Assembly (NCBI RefSeq): GCF_015319165.1
Contig: NZ_JADIVZ010000011.1
Coordinates: 1-64,000, forward strand
Reading direction: 5' to 3'
Length of the DNA stretch: 64,000 bases
DNA from: Nocardioides acrostichi
Lineage (GTDB): Bacteria > Actinomycetota > Actinomycetes > Propionibacteriales > Nocardioidaceae
Every line of letters begins with the position of its first letter. Position 1 is the stretch's first letter. A program made the translations under genes and the position numbers. This document shows positions 43,477-52,224 of this stretch, in pieces. The notes beneath the pieces were generated by a model. It was not told the DNA's origin. It saw only the letters and a program-made list of their open reading frames with translations, and did no database searches.

Positions 43477-45446
43477 GATGCTCCTCGATCGTGTGAACGG
43501 GTGGTCGGTCCGGTGGCGGGACGCAGGTGCTGGCGCTGGGTGGCGGCGTGTGCCAGGTAGCGGTCGTAGGCCTCGCGCGTGGAGTCCAGGTGCGAGGTCT
43601 GGCTGACCGGCACGTCCCACCACGAGAGGCTGTCGGGCGCGTAGACGAGCGGGTCGGTGTCGACGTGGATCACCACGGGCACATCGGACGGGCCGGCCTT
43701 GGCGGTGCGGACGGCGTCGGCGAACGCCTCGGCGGTGTGCACCTCGATGACCTGCGCGCCCAGGCTGCGCGCGTTGGCCGCCAGGTCGACGGGCAGCACG
43801 GCGCCGTCGAGACGGCCGGCGTCGTCGCGGTAGCGGTACTGGGTGCCGAAGCGCTGGGAGCCCAGCTCCTCGGAGAGCGAGCCGATGGAGTGGAAGCCGT
43901 GGTTCTGCACGAGCACCACGATCACCTTGATGCCCTCCTGGACGGCGGTGACCAACTCGGTGGGCATCATCAGGTAGCCGCCGTCGCCGACCATGGCGAA
44001 GACGTCGCGGGTCTCGTCGGCCAGGCGGATGCCGAGCGAGGCGGGCACCTCGTACCCCATGCAGGAGTAGCCGTACTCGACGTGGTACCCGCGCCGGTCG
44101 CGCACCCGCCACTGCTTGTGCAGGTCGCCGGGCATCGAGCCGGCCGCGCACAGCACCACGTCGCGGGGGTCGGAGAGCTCGTTGACGAGGCCGAGCACCT
44201 GGCCCTGGGTGAGCAGGCCGTCGGCCAGCGCGCCGGTCACCTCGGGGGAGGGGTGGTAGGAGGCCTCGACCTCGGCGTCCCACGCCGCCCACAGGCGTGC
44301 CTGCTCGTCGAGGTAGGAGTCGTCGACCGACCAGCCGGCCAGCTCCTCGCCCAGTGCGACCAGGGCTTCGCGGGCGTCGGCGAGCACCATGACGCCGGCG
44401 TGCTTGGCGGCGTCGATGGGCGCGACGTTGATGTTGACGAAACGCACGTCACCGGACTGGAAGGCGGTCCGCGAGGCGGTGGTGAAGTCGCTCCAGCGGG
44501 TGCCGATGCCGATCACGACGTCGGCGTCGCGGGCCAGGGCGTTGGCCGCGGTGGTGCCGGTCGAGCCGACCGCGCCCGCGAGCCGCGGGTCGCCGTGCAG
44601 CAGCGAGCCCTTGCCGGCCTGGGTCTCGCCGACCGGGATACCGGTGGCCCGGCACAGGTCGGCGAGCGCGTCCTCGGCCTGCGAGTAGTGCACGCCACCG
44701 CCGGCCACGATCATCGGGCGCCGAGCGCTGCGGATGACAGCGGCGGCCTCGGCGATGCGGGCGCGTTCGGGCGGCGGGACCGCGATGTGCCAGGTGCGGT
44801 CGGCGAACAGCTCGACCGGCCAGTCGTGGGCCTCGGCCTGGACGTCTTGGGGCAGGGAGAGCGTGACCGCACCCGTCGCGGCCGGGTCGGTGAGCACCCG
44901 CATGGCCGAGAGCAGCGCGGCGGGTAGCTGCTCGGGTCGGTCGACCCGGTCGAAGAACGCCGAGAGTGGCCGGAACGCGTCGTTGACCGAGACGTCGCCG
45001 GCGTGAGGGAGCTCGAGCTCTTGGAGCACCGGTGCCGAGCGACGCGTCGCGAAGGTGTCGGAGGGCAGCAGCAGGACCGGGATCCGGTTGATGGTGGCGA
45101 GCGCGGCTCCGGTGAGCATGTTGGAGGAACCGGGGCCCACGGAGGCGGTGCAGACCCAGGTCTGCACCCGGTCGAGCTGACGCGCGTAGGCCACCGACGT
45201 GTGCACCATGGCCTGCTCGTTGCGGGCCAGCACGTAGGGGAGTCCGGGCTTCTCGCCCGCCTCGAGCGCGGCCGTCTCGTGCTGGAGCAGCGCCTGCCCG
45301 ATACCGGCGACGTTGCCGTGGCCGAAGATGCCGAAGCAGCCGGCGAAGAGCTTCTGGCGTTGCCCGTCTCGCTCGGACCACTGGTGGGCGAGGAACTCGA
45401 CCGTGGCCTGGGCCACGGTGAGCCGGACGGTCCGGGGGTCGGTCAT
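43473..45446 (-). CDS. iolD: 3D-(3,5/4)-trihydroxycyclohexane-1,2-dione hydrolase
   Basis: This 657-residue ThDP enzyme opens the inositol ring product. The N-terminal FAGCFGIFGHGNVAGIGQAL and ARNEQAMVHTSVAYARQ (catalytic Glu) are IolD-specific; TASVGPGSSNMLTGAALATINRIPVLLLP follows. The ThDP/Mg motif MVGDGGYLMMPTELVTAVQEG...LVQNHGFHSIG lies in the C-terminal third. Length is normal. It lies between iolB and iolA, with a 7-bp gap to iolB and a 4-bp overlap with iolA. Confidence 0.96.
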   Translation of the reverse strand: MTDPRTVRLTVAQATVEFLAHQWSERDGQRQKLFAGCFGIFGHGNVAGIGQALLQHETAALEAGEKPGLPYVLARNEQAMVHTSVAYARQLDRVQTWVCTASVGPGSSNMLTGAALATINRIPVLLLPSDTFATRRSAPVLQELELPHAGDVSVNDAFRPLSAFFDRVDRPEQLPAALLSAMRVLTDPAATGAVTLSLPQDVQAEAHDWPVELFADRTWHIAVPPPERARIAEAAAVIRSARRPMIVAGGGVHYSQAEDALADLCRATGIPVGETQAGKGSLLHGDPRLAGAVGSTGTTAANALARDADVVIGIGTRWSDFTTASRTAFQSGDVRFVNINVAPIDAAKHAGVMVLADAREALVALGEELAGWSVDDSYLDEQARLWAAWDAEVEASYHPSPEVTGALADGLLTQGQVLGLVNELSDPRDVVLCAAGSMPGDLHKQWRVRDRRGYHVEYGYSCMGYEVPASLGIRLADETRDVFAMVGDGGYLMMPTELVTAVQEGIKVIVVLVQNHGFHSIGSLSEELGSQRFGTQYRYRDDAGRLDGAVLPVDLAANARSLGAQVIEVHTAEAFADAVRTAKAGPSDVPVVIHVDTDPLVYAPDSLSWWDVPVSQTSHLDSTREAYDRYLAHAATQRQHLRPATGPTTRSHDRGAS

Positions 45447-45453
45447 GGTCGTA

Positions 45454-46395
45454 TCACCTTTCGAAGGGCAGGCGCGGGTCGAGGGACTGCTGCGACCAGG
45501 TCTCGCGCACCCACCCGTGCTGGGGGTCGTCGCAGATCAGCCAGGCGCGGGTCTCGCCCGGGCCGGCCATCACGTTGAGGTAGTAGAGGTCGTAGCCCGG
45601 CGCCGCCATCGCGGGGCCGTGCCACCCGTGCGGCACGAGGACGACATCGCCCGTGCGGACCTCGGTGAGCACGTCGATGGGTCGCTCGTCGGTGCCGTAG
45701 ACCCGCTGGTAGCCGACGGGGTCGGCGGCGGCCGAGCCGGCCGCTCCGGCGGCAGCGCCCTCGACCTGGGTCTCGAAGTAGTAGATCTCCTCGAGCTCGG
45801 ACTCCTCGCCCGGGCGCTCCTCGTCGTGCTTGTGCGGCGGGTAGCTGCTCCAGTTGCCGGCGGGGGTCAGCACCTCGCAGGCGATGAGCGACTCGGCGTC
45901 CAAGACGCCGGGGACGGCGAAGTTGCGGACCTCGCGCGAGCAGATGCCCGACCCACGCATCTCGACCGGCACCCGGCCCGCGGGCAGGTGCGTGAAGGGT
46001 CGCGACGCTGCGTCGGGGGAGGCGACGCGGGCGGCGCACACCGCCACGCGCACGGAACCGGCGCGAGTGTCGGGGTCGAGGGTCAGCGTCGAGCCCGCCG
46101 GCACGTAGGCCACGTCGCAGGGGCCGGCGAACACCGAGGAACGACCGGCCAGTCGGACCTCGTGGCGACGACCTTCGGTCGTGGTGACCCCGAGGTGGAC
46201 GTCGCCGCCGGCCAGCGGCACGACGACGAGCTCCCAGGAGCCCGCCTCGAGATCGTGGCGGCCTCCGGCCTCCAGGGTGAGCACCCGCAGCCCGGTGTGC
46301 GTCCACCCCTCGAAGCGGTCGTCGACGGCGACGTCGCAGCCGTCGTGCGCGGCGGAGCCCAGTGGCCACACCCAGGGAGAGGTCTGCTGGGTCAT
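45454..46395 (-). CDS. iolB: 5-deoxy-glucuronate isomerase
   Basis: This 313-residue bicupin metalloenzyme isomerises 5-deoxy-glucuronate to 2-deoxy-5-keto-gluconate. Second-cupin landmarks: NWSSYPPHKHDEERPGEESELEEIYYFE (metal histidines and glutamate) and VLVPHGWHGPAMAAPGYDLYYLNVMAGP. An Ala/Gly-rich insert (VEGAAAGAAGSAAADPVG) enlarges a surface loop. Its start overlaps the stop of the upstream aldolase gene by 4 bp. Confidence 0.95.
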   Translation of the reverse strand: MTQQTSPWVWPLGSAAHDGCDVAVDDRFEGWTHTGLRVLTLEAGGRHDLEAGSWELVVVPLAGGDVHLGVTTTEGRRHEVRLAGRSSVFAGPCDVAYVPAGSTLTLDPDTRAGSVRVAVCAARVASPDAASRPFTHLPAGRVPVEMRGSGICSREVRNFAVPGVLDAESLIACEVLTPAGNWSSYPPHKHDEERPGEESELEEIYYFETQVEGAAAGAAGSAAADPVGYQRVYGTDERPIDVLTEVRTGDVVLVPHGWHGPAMAAPGYDLYYLNVMAGPGETRAWLICDDPQHGWVRETWSQQSLDPRLPFER

Positions 46396-47264
46396 GCGCG
46401 CACCATGCCGACGGCGGTGTCCACGGCCGAGGCGACGTCCCCGTCGGGCGGGTAGAGCAGCGCGCGCCCGACGATGAGGCCGCGCACGGTGTCGATCTCC
46501 AGGGCCTTGCGCCACGAGGCGTAGGTGTCCTCGGGGTCGCCCTGGGGGTCGCCGCCGAGCAGCAACGAGGGCATCGTCGTGGCCTCCATGACCCGCTCGA
46601 GCTCGTCGACGACGGGCAGCTTGAGCCAGGTGTAGGCGCTGGTGGCGCCCAGTCCCTCGGCGATCGCGATGGAGGAGATCACGCTGTCGGGGTCGAGCAG
46701 GTTCTTGACCCGGCCGGCGTCGTCGCGCACCGAGATGAACGGCTCGAGCATCGCCACCTTCTGGGCGGCGGCGAGGGCGTCGACGGCCTGAGCGCTGCGC
46801 TCGAGCATCGACACCGTGGCGGGGTCGTCGAAGCAGATGCGGTTGAGCATCTTGCCGCCGTCGAAGCCGCGCGCGACGATCTCCTCGACGGTGTGCCCGG
46901 TCATCCGGTCGTCCATCTCGAACGTCGAGCCGGCCAGCCCGCCGCGGTTCATCGAGCCGAACACGACCTTGCCCTCGAGGGCGCCCATGAGCGCCAGGTC
47001 GTCGAGCACGTCGGCCGTGCCGAGCACGCCGTCGACCCCGGGTCGCGCCAGGGCCGTGGCCAGGCGCTCGAGCAGGTCGCGGCGGTTGGCCATCGCGCCG
47101 GACTCGCCACGCACGGAGAGCGCCCCGCGGGCGGGGTGGTCGGCGGCGACGATCATCAGGCGACCGTCGTCCTCGAGCAACCGGCGGCGACGCCGTGCGG
47201 CCCACGCCTCGGCGATCCGGTGGGGGTGGCGGGCGCGGATCTCGGTCAGGTCTGTCATGGTCAT
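46392..47264 (-). CDS. Cgl0159-type (beta/alpha)8 aldolase, likely DKGP aldolase
   Basis: This 290-residue TIM-barrel protein has MIVAADHPARGAL, GVLGTADVLDDLALMGAL, VFGSMNRGGLAGSTFEMDDR, GGKMLNRICFDD and a second lysine in YTWLKLPVV. It matches the Corynebacterium Cgl0159 family that sits next to iolC in many actinobacterial iol operons. There is no classical iolJ in this window, so this protein probably splits 2-deoxy-5-keto-gluconate 6-phosphate into dihydroxyacetone phosphate and malonate semialdehyde. That assignment is by position and fold only. Co-transcribed after iolC. Confidence 0.8.
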   Translation of the reverse strand: MTMTDLTEIRARHPHRIAEAWAARRRRRLLEDDGRLMIVAADHPARGALSVRGESGAMANRRDLLERLATALARPGVDGVLGTADVLDDLALMGALEGKVVFGSMNRGGLAGSTFEMDDRMTGHTVEEIVARGFDGGKMLNRICFDDPATVSMLERSAQAVDALAAAQKVAMLEPFISVRDDAGRVKNLLDPDSVISSIAIAEGLGATSAYTWLKLPVVDELERVMEATTMPSLLLGGDPQGDPEDTYASWRKALEIDTVRGLIVGRALLYPPDGDVASAVDTAVGMVRA

Positions 47265-47292
47265 GGGTCCTCGCAGGGGGTCGGCAGGGGGG

Positions 47293-48258
47293 TCAGTGGG
47301 TGATGAGGGCGCTCATCGCGGCGCGCACCTCGGCCTCGTCGGGCATGGCGGTCGAGCACTCGAGGCGGCCGACGACGACGGCCCCTGCGACGTTGCAGAA
47401 CTCGACGACGGAGCGCAGATCCCAACCGGCCAGCAGCCCGTGGCACAGCGCTCCGCCGAAGGCGTCGCCGGCACCGAGGCCGTTGACGACGTCGACCAGC
47501 ACGGGGGGCACCTCGATGCGCTCCTCGCGGGTGGCGGCCAGCACACCGCGAGGCCCCTGCTTGACGATGGCCAGTTCGACGCCGCGCTCCAAGAGCGCGT
47601 CCGCGGCCCGTTGGGGGTCGCTCTCGCCGACGGCCACGCGGCACTCCTCGCTGTTGCCCACGGCGACGCTGACGTGCTCCAGCGCCTGGCCGACCACGCG
47701 TGAGGCCTCCTCGGCGTCGTCCCAGAACATCGGCCGGTAGTCGAGGTCGAGCACGGTGTGCGTGGCCCGGCCCCGGGCCGCCCAGGCCTGCTCGTGCGCG
47801 GCCCGGGAGGGCTCCTGGGAGAGGCCGGTGACCGTGGCCCAGAAGATGCGCGCTCCGGCGATCGCCTCCAGCGGCAGGTCGTCGGGCTCGATCATCAGAT
47901 CGGGGGCGGTGGGGTAGCGGTAGAAGTAGAGGGGGAAGTCGTCGGGCGGGAAGATCTCGCAGAACGTCACGGGCGTGGGCGGTCCGCCGGCCACGCTCGT
48001 GATGAAGCGGGGGTCGACTCCGAGGCGCTCGGACTCCTGACGTACGAAGCGGCCGAAGGGATCCTCACCGGTGCGGGTGATCAGGGCGACACGGCGCCCG
48101 TAGCGCGCCGCGGCGACGGCCACGTTGGTGGCGCTGCCGCCGAGGAACTTCTCGAAGGTACGGACCGCGTCGAGGCCGACCCCGTGGTCGAGAGGGTAGA
48201 TGTCGACGCCGGTGCGCCCGATCGACACCACGTCGTAGGGCTGCTCGTTCAATGGCAC
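47293..48258 (-). CDS. iolC: 5-dehydro-2-deoxygluconokinase
   Basis: This 321-residue PfkB-fold kinase phosphorylates 2-deoxy-5-keto-gluconate. YDVVSIGRTGVDIYPLDHGVGL and KFLGGSATNVAVAAARYGRR are the IolC-type start and substrate strand. VLDLDYRPMFWDD, VGNSEECRVAVG and the catalytic DVVNGLGAGDAFGGALCHGLL follow. GTG at 48258 lies after GGAGAACGGAG. First gene of the minus-strand iol operon; its promoter region carries a candidate GntR site at 48363-48380. Confidence 0.95.
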   Translation of the reverse strand: MPLNEQPYDVVSIGRTGVDIYPLDHGVGLDAVRTFEKFLGGSATNVAVAAARYGRRVALITRTGEDPFGRFVRQESERLGVDPRFITSVAGGPPTPVTFCEIFPPDDFPLYFYRYPTAPDLMIEPDDLPLEAIAGARIFWATVTGLSQEPSRAAHEQAWAARGRATHTVLDLDYRPMFWDDAEEASRVVGQALEHVSVAVGNSEECRVAVGESDPQRAADALLERGVELAIVKQGPRGVLAATREERIEVPPVLVDVVNGLGAGDAFGGALCHGLLAGWDLRSVVEFCNVAGAVVVGRLECSTAMPDEAEVRAAMSALITH

Positions 48259-48332
48259 GCCTTGTGCTCCGTTCTCCTGATCCAGGCCGTCGACGAGCGG
48301 AGGCTCGCCTCGGGGGCGTGGTCTGCGGGACC

Positions 48333-48380
48333 AGCCTGACGTGTGAAAGACGTCTCGTCAAGAGAATGTCTTAACAATCT
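48333..48380 (-). promoter_or_regulatory. iolC operon promoter with GntR-type operator
   Basis: On the minus strand TTGACG (48361-48356) is a good -35 element; 17 bp further is CAGGCT, a weak -10. Immediately upstream lies the near-palindrome AGAATGTCTTAACAATCT (48363-48380), core TGT-CTTA-ACA. A related site, core TGT-TATT-ACA, lies upstream of the regulator's own start (49167-49184). HutC-type GntR proteins are known to prefer GT-N4-AC centres. Confidence 0.5.
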
Positions 48381-48384
48381 AACT

Positions 48385-49143
48385 TTAACGCGCCACCAGG
48401 GTCGTGGAGAAGCGATAGCGGTCGGGGTGGTAGCAGTGCCGGCCCAGTTCGATCGTGCGGCCGGTGTGGTCGTGGGTGACCCGCTCGACGCTCAAGACGG
48501 GCGCCCGGGCCGGCAGTCCGAGCAGGTCCGCCTCGTCGCCGGCGCAGCCGCGAGCCGCGATGGTCTGGTGCGCGATCCTGATGCCGACGCCGCGCGCACG
48601 CAGCAGCTGGTAGAGGCCGCGCTCGCGCAGGGCCTCCTCGGTGAGGTCGGCGAGGTCGCCGGGGAGCCAGTTCTCGAGCACGGCCACCGGTGCGCCGTCG
48701 GCGTAGCGCACGCGGCGCACGTGCAGCACCGGTGCGCCGGCTTGGAGTCCGAGTTCGTGGGCGACGTCGTCGGCAGCCTGGATCGCCTCGTGCAGCAGCA
48801 GGTCGGTGCGGGGGCGCGCGCCTGCGGCGTCGAGGTCGTCGAAGAGGCTGGTCAGCTCGACAGCGCGGGTCACGCGGCCGCTGACGACCTGGGTGCCGAT
48901 GCCGCGACGACGCACCAGCAGTCCCTTGTCGACCAGATCCTGGATCGCGCGCCGGATCGTGGGGCGTGAGAGCCGCAGTCGCTCGGCGATGGCGATCTCG
49001 CTCTCGATCCGCCCGCCCGCGGGGATCACCCCCGTGCGGATGGCTTCCTCGAGACGCTCCGCCACCTGGGAGTACATGGGGAGTGGCCCGGTGCGGTCGA
49101 GGTCGGCGAACATCTGGTCGGGCCAGTACGTGTCACTGGTCAC
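48385..49143 (-). CDS. GntR-family regulator, HutC type (likely iol repressor)
   Basis: This 252-residue regulator has a winged HTH (PMYSQVAERLEEAIRTGVIPAGGRIESEIAIAERLRLSRPTIRRAIQDLVDKGLLVRRRGIGTQV lies at about 16-80) and a C-terminal UTRA ligand domain (HVRRVRYADGAPVAVLENWLP ... ELGRHCYHPDRYRFSTTLV). GTG 49143 was chosen because GGAGG lies 5 nt upstream; the frame is open further but crosses the divergent promoter. It lies upstream of iolC in the same direction with a 126-bp gap containing its likely operator. An inositol-derived inducer is inferred. Confidence 0.87.
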   Translation of the reverse strand: MTSDTYWPDQMFADLDRTGPLPMYSQVAERLEEAIRTGVIPAGGRIESEIAIAERLRLSRPTIRRAIQDLVDKGLLVRRRGIGTQVVSGRVTRAVELTSLFDDLDAAGARPRTDLLLHEAIQAADDVAHELGLQAGAPVLHVRRVRYADGAPVAVLENWLPGDLADLTEEALRERGLYQLLRARGVGIRIAHQTIAARGCAGDEADLLGLPARAPVLSVERVTHDHTGRTIELGRHCYHPDRYRFSTTLVAR

Positions 49144-49166
49144 GGACACCTCCAAGTGAGATTGTC

Positions 49167-49184
49167 GAGATGTTATTACAAAGA
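49167..49184. promoter_or_regulatory. Second GntR-type operator, in the gntR/MFS divergent gap
   Basis: GAGATGTTATTACAAAGA shares the TGT-N4-ACA core and AT-rich centre with the site before iolC. It is 24 bp from the regulator's GTG start, suited to autorepression, and also upstream of the MFS gene. Confidence 0.45.
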
Positions 49185-49208
49185 TGGCCCGCAGAGTGAG
49201 ACGTACGC

Positions 49209-49226
49209 CACTAGCACGTGCTAGTG
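49209..49226. promoter_or_regulatory. LacI operator copy 1 (before the MFS transporter)
   Basis: CACTAGCACGTGCTAGTG is a perfect 18-bp palindrome with a central CG, typical of LacI/GalR operators. It lies 55 bp upstream of the transporter ATG. Three more copies sit at 54318, 57555 and 59902. Confidence 0.8.
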
Positions 49227-49280
49227 TCTCGGGCACGCATTGACTCACCCCCCGAGCTGGGGGCAACGAGAGGCATCGCC

Positions 49281-50705
49281 ATGCACACCTCCGACGCGTC
49301 GTCGGCGACGGGACAACGAGCCGTCGCCCTCCCACCGGACGGCCCTGGTCCCCACGTCTCGCGGCTGCGCCTGGTCACGGTCGTCGCCACCTTCGGTGGA
49401 CTGCTCTTCGGTTACGACACCGGCGTCATCAACGGCGCTCTGGCGCCGATGACCGACCAGCTCGGCCTCACACCCCTCTCGGAGGGGATCGTCGTCAGCA
49501 TCCTCATCTTCGGGGCCGCCATCGGTGCCCTCTTCGGGGGTCGCCTCGCCGACCGCTACGGGCGCCGCCACAACATCATCATGCTGGCCGGCGTCTTCAT
49601 CGTCGGCACGATCGGCTGCTCCCTCTCGCCCATCTGGGAGGTGCTGGCCGGCTTCCGGCTGATCCTGGGCCTGGCCGTCGGCGGCGCCTCGGCGACGGTG
49701 CCGGTCTACCTCGCCGAGGTGGCGCCGTACGAGCGTCGCGGCTCGCTGGTCACGCGCAACGAGGTCATGATCGTGCTGGGCCAGTTCGCCGCCTTCGTCA
49801 TCAACGCCGTCATCTTCCACGTCTGGGGCGGCAACGAGCACATCTGGCGCGTCATGCTGGTCGTGGCCGTGCTCCCCGCCATCGCGCTGCTCTTCGGCAT
49901 GCTGCGCATGCCCGAGAGTCCCCGCTGGCTCAGCGATCAAGGTCGCGACGACCAGGCGCTGGAGGTGCTGCGCCAGGTGCGCTCCCCGGAGCGCGCCGAG
50001 GCCGAGATGGCCGAGGTGCACAGCCTCGTGGTGGAGGAGAAGGAGGCGCAGACCGGCGGCTGGGCCGACCTGGCGGTGCCGTGGGTGCGTCGACTGGTGC
50101 TCATCGGCATCGGCCTGGGTGTGGTGCAGCAGGTCACCGGCATCAACTCGATCATGTACTACGGCACTCAGCTGCTGGAGCGCTCCGGCTTCTCCGCCGA
50201 CGCCGCGATCCTCGCCAACACCCTCTACGGCCTGGCCAGCCTGCTCGGCATCACGGCGGGCATCATGCTCATCAACCGCGTCGATCGCCGCACCATGCTG
50301 CTCGGCGGCTACGGCCTGATCGTGTTCTTCCACCTCGCCGTGGGCCTCACGGCGGCGCTGATGCCCGAGAACGGGCTCAAGCCCTACCTCATCTTGGTCC
50401 TGGTGGCGCTCTTCGTGTTCTGCATGCAGGGCTCGCTCGGCCCCCTGGTCTGGCTGATGCTGGCCGAGATCTTCCCGCTCAAGATCCGCAGCTTCGCGAT
50501 GGGCACCTGTGTGTTCGTGCTCTGGATCACCAACGCCGCTGTGGCCTTCGCCTTCCCGCCCGTGGTCGCCTCGCTCGGCATCGCGCCGACGTTCTTCGTC
50601 TTCGCGGGCATGGGATTGGCCTCCATCGTGTTCATCGCCTTGGCCGTGCCCGAGACGCGCGGCAAGACCCTCGAGCAGTTCGAGGAGGAGATGAGCGCGG
50701 CCTGA
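49281..50705 (+). CDS. MFS sugar-porter-family transporter (IolT-like)
   Basis: This 474-residue, 12-segment proton-sugar symporter has [84 protein letters not shown] and [16 protein letters not shown], all sugar-porter signatures. myo-Inositol is the likely substrate from the flanking iol genes, though a related polyol is possible. ATG 49281 has GAGAGG upstream; a start at 49218 would fall inside the LacI operator. Probable control by LacI, and perhaps by the adjacent GntR. Confidence 0.9.
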   Translation: MHTSDASSATGQRAVALPPDGPGPHVSRLRLVTVVATFGGLLFGYDTGVINGALAPMTDQLGLTPLSEGIVVSILIFGAAIGALFGGRLADRYGRRHNIIMLAGVFIVGTIGCSLSPIWEVLAGFRLILGLAVGGASATVPVYLAEVAPYERRGSLVTRNEVMIVLGQFAAFVINAVIFHVWGGNEHIWRVMLVVAVLPAIALLFGMLRMPESPRWLSDQGRDDQALEVLRQVRSPERAEAEMAEVHSLVVEEKEAQTGGWADLAVPWVRRLVLIGIGLGVVQQVTGINSIMYYGTQLLERSGFSADAAILANTLYGLASLLGITAGIMLINRVDRRTMLLGGYGLIVFFHLAVGLTAALMPENGLKPYLILVLVALFVFCMQGSLGPLVWLMLAEIFPLKIRSFAMGTCVFVLWITNAAVAFAFPPVVASLGIAPTFFVFAGMGLASIVFIALAVPETRGKTLEQFEEEMSAA

Positions 50706-50832
50706 GCCGCGAGACCCCCTCCCGTTGCTCGGCCCTGCGCGCGCTCCCGAGCCGGTCATGACCGGTCGGGGGTGCGCGCCGTCCCGTCCCATCTACTCCT
50801 CACGCCGTGTCATCCACCCGAAAGGTCTGCTC

Positions 50833-51189
50833 ATGTCCATCCTGGTCGCCGTCACCGACAGTGCCGAGGGTCGTGCCGCCCTGCGCGCCGCGCAGGGCGA
50901 GGCCGAGCTGCTCGGCCAGCCCCTCTACGTCCTCAACCTGGCCCTGCGCCCGCTCGCCGAGCAGCGAATGGACCTGCCCGAGGGTGCCGAGATCATCGAG
51001 AGGTCCGGTCGCGGCGATCGCGATCCGGCGCAGGCCGTGCTCGACGAGGTGGAGCAGCACGACATCTCGCGACTGGTGATCGGCATCAAGCGCCGCACCC
51101 CGGTCGGCAAGGCGCTGCTAGGCAGCGTCTCGCAGCGTTTGCTGATGGAGTGCCCGGTCCCCGTCCTCTCGGTGAAGTACGACGGCTGA
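50833..51189 (+). CDS. Universal stress protein A family
   Basis: This 118-residue single-domain UspA protein begins MSILVAVTDSAEGRAALRAA and has the ATP-binding loop GIKRRTPVGKALLGSVSQRLL (pattern G-2x-G-9x-G-S/T in modified form) with VPVLSVKY at the end. ATG 50833 follows AAAGG. It lies 127 bp after the transporter and may be read through from it; such pairing of small Usp genes with transporters is common, with a regulatory role assumed. A strong terminator follows. Confidence 0.88.
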   Translation: MSILVAVTDSAEGRAALRAAQGEAELLGQPLYVLNLALRPLAEQRMDLPEGAEIIERSGRGDRDPAQAVLDEVEQHDISRLVIGIKRRTPVGKALLGSVSQRLLMECPVPVLSVKYDG

Positions 51190-51208
51190 CGCGAGCGGTC
51201 CGTCGCAC

Positions 51209-51255
51209 ACGAAAGGGCCCCTCGGACGCGGATAGCGTCCGAGGGGCCCTTTCGT
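51209..51255. terminator. Strong bidirectional terminator
   Basis: A perfect stem of 21 bp: the left arm 51209-51229 begins ACGAAAGGGCCCC and the right arm 51235-51255 ends GGGGCCCTTTCGT, with a 5-nt loop. It separates the Usp gene from the convergent iolH-iolG-iolE operon. Confidence 0.85.
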
Positions 51256-51290
51256 CGTGGTCGGCGCCCGGGCTCAGCCTGGATCCAGGC

Positions 51291-52172
51291 TCAGGACCAG
51301 CGGGCGACGTGCTCGGCGATGGTCTTGGCCATGTGGCGGCAGGACTGCTCGGCGCGGTCCTCCCAGGCGAAGACGCAGCTGGTGAGGATGGTCTCCTCGC
51401 GCTGGCCGAAGCCCATCGCGCCCAGGTGGGCGAAGAAGGCGTCGAAGTCGACCTCGCCCTGGCCGATGTCGAGGTGCTGGTGCACGCGCACCGCGTTGCC
51501 GGGCGGGTTGGTGATGTAGCGCAGCCCCGACGACGCGGTGTGGTCGAAGCAGTCGGCCAGGTGCACGTGGGTCAGCAGATCCCCGGCGTAGCTCATCAGG
51601 TCGGTCATCTGCTCCGCGGTGTGCGCGTTCATGTGGAACGTGTGCGGGGTGCAGTAGAGGTAGCTGACCAGCGGCGAGTTGACGCCACGGATCATGTCGA
51701 TGGCGGTGCGGCCGTCCTCGACGAAGTCGTCGGGGTGCGGCTCCAGGCGCAGGTGCACACCCTCGCGCTCGAGAACGGGCAGCAGTTCCTCCATCGAGCG
51801 CCAGAACTGTCCTTCGGACTTCTCGGCGTCCTCGGGGCGGCCGTTGAACTCCGAGTTCATCACGTGGCAGTCGAGCTCCACCGTGAGCTCGATGGCACGC
51901 TTCCAGTACCGCACGGCCGCTTGGCGCTCGATCTCGTCGGGGCCCGACCAGCGGTACAGCGGCAGGTGACAGGCCACCTGGACGCCGGCGGCGTCGAGCG
52001 CCTTCTTGAAGGAGCGAACCGTCGCGTCGTTGGCGCGAGGGTGCAAGAAGAAGGGCGTGAAGTCCTCGCGGGGCGAGAGCTCGATGTACTCGAAGCCGAG
52101 GTCGGCCACCACGCCGGGCAGCTCGGTGAGCGGCACCGTGCGCAGCATGTAGGGGTCGAGGGCGATCTTCAT
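51291..52172 (-). CDS. iolH: IolH-like sugar-phosphate isomerase/epimerase
   Basis: This 293-residue xylose-isomerase-like TIM barrel resembles actinobacterial IolH: KIALDPYMLRTVPLTELPGV, LSPREDFTPFFLHPRAND, RYWKRAIELTVELDCHVMNSEFNGRPE, LRLEPHPDDFVEDGRTAIDMIRGVNS and GLRYITNPPGNAVRVHQH. Metal ligands are expected at Glu (LEP), Asp (HLAD) and His/Glu further on. The reaction of IolH is not settled. ATG 52172 (MKIALDP) is the conserved start. Third gene of the minus-strand iolE-iolG-iolH set. Confidence 0.82.
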   Translation of the reverse strand: MKIALDPYMLRTVPLTELPGVVADLGFEYIELSPREDFTPFFLHPRANDATVRSFKKALDAAGVQVACHLPLYRWSGPDEIERQAAVRYWKRAIELTVELDCHVMNSEFNGRPEDAEKSEGQFWRSMEELLPVLEREGVHLRLEPHPDDFVEDGRTAIDMIRGVNSPLVSYLYCTPHTFHMNAHTAEQMTDLMSYAGDLLTHVHLADCFDHTASSGLRYITNPPGNAVRVHQHLDIGQGEVDFDAFFAHLGAMGFGQREETILTSCVFAWEDRAEQSCRHMAKTIAEHVARWS

Positions 52173-52224
52173 GTCAGGGTCTCCGGGTCGATGGTCGTCG
52201 GGCGCGGCCGGTGGCTGCGCCCGC

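Noticed and set aside
49218..49280. Upstream GTG start for the MFS transporter
   Set aside because: It falls inside the LacI palindrome and adds a non-conserved stretch; ATG 49281 has a Shine-Dalgarno and fits the family.
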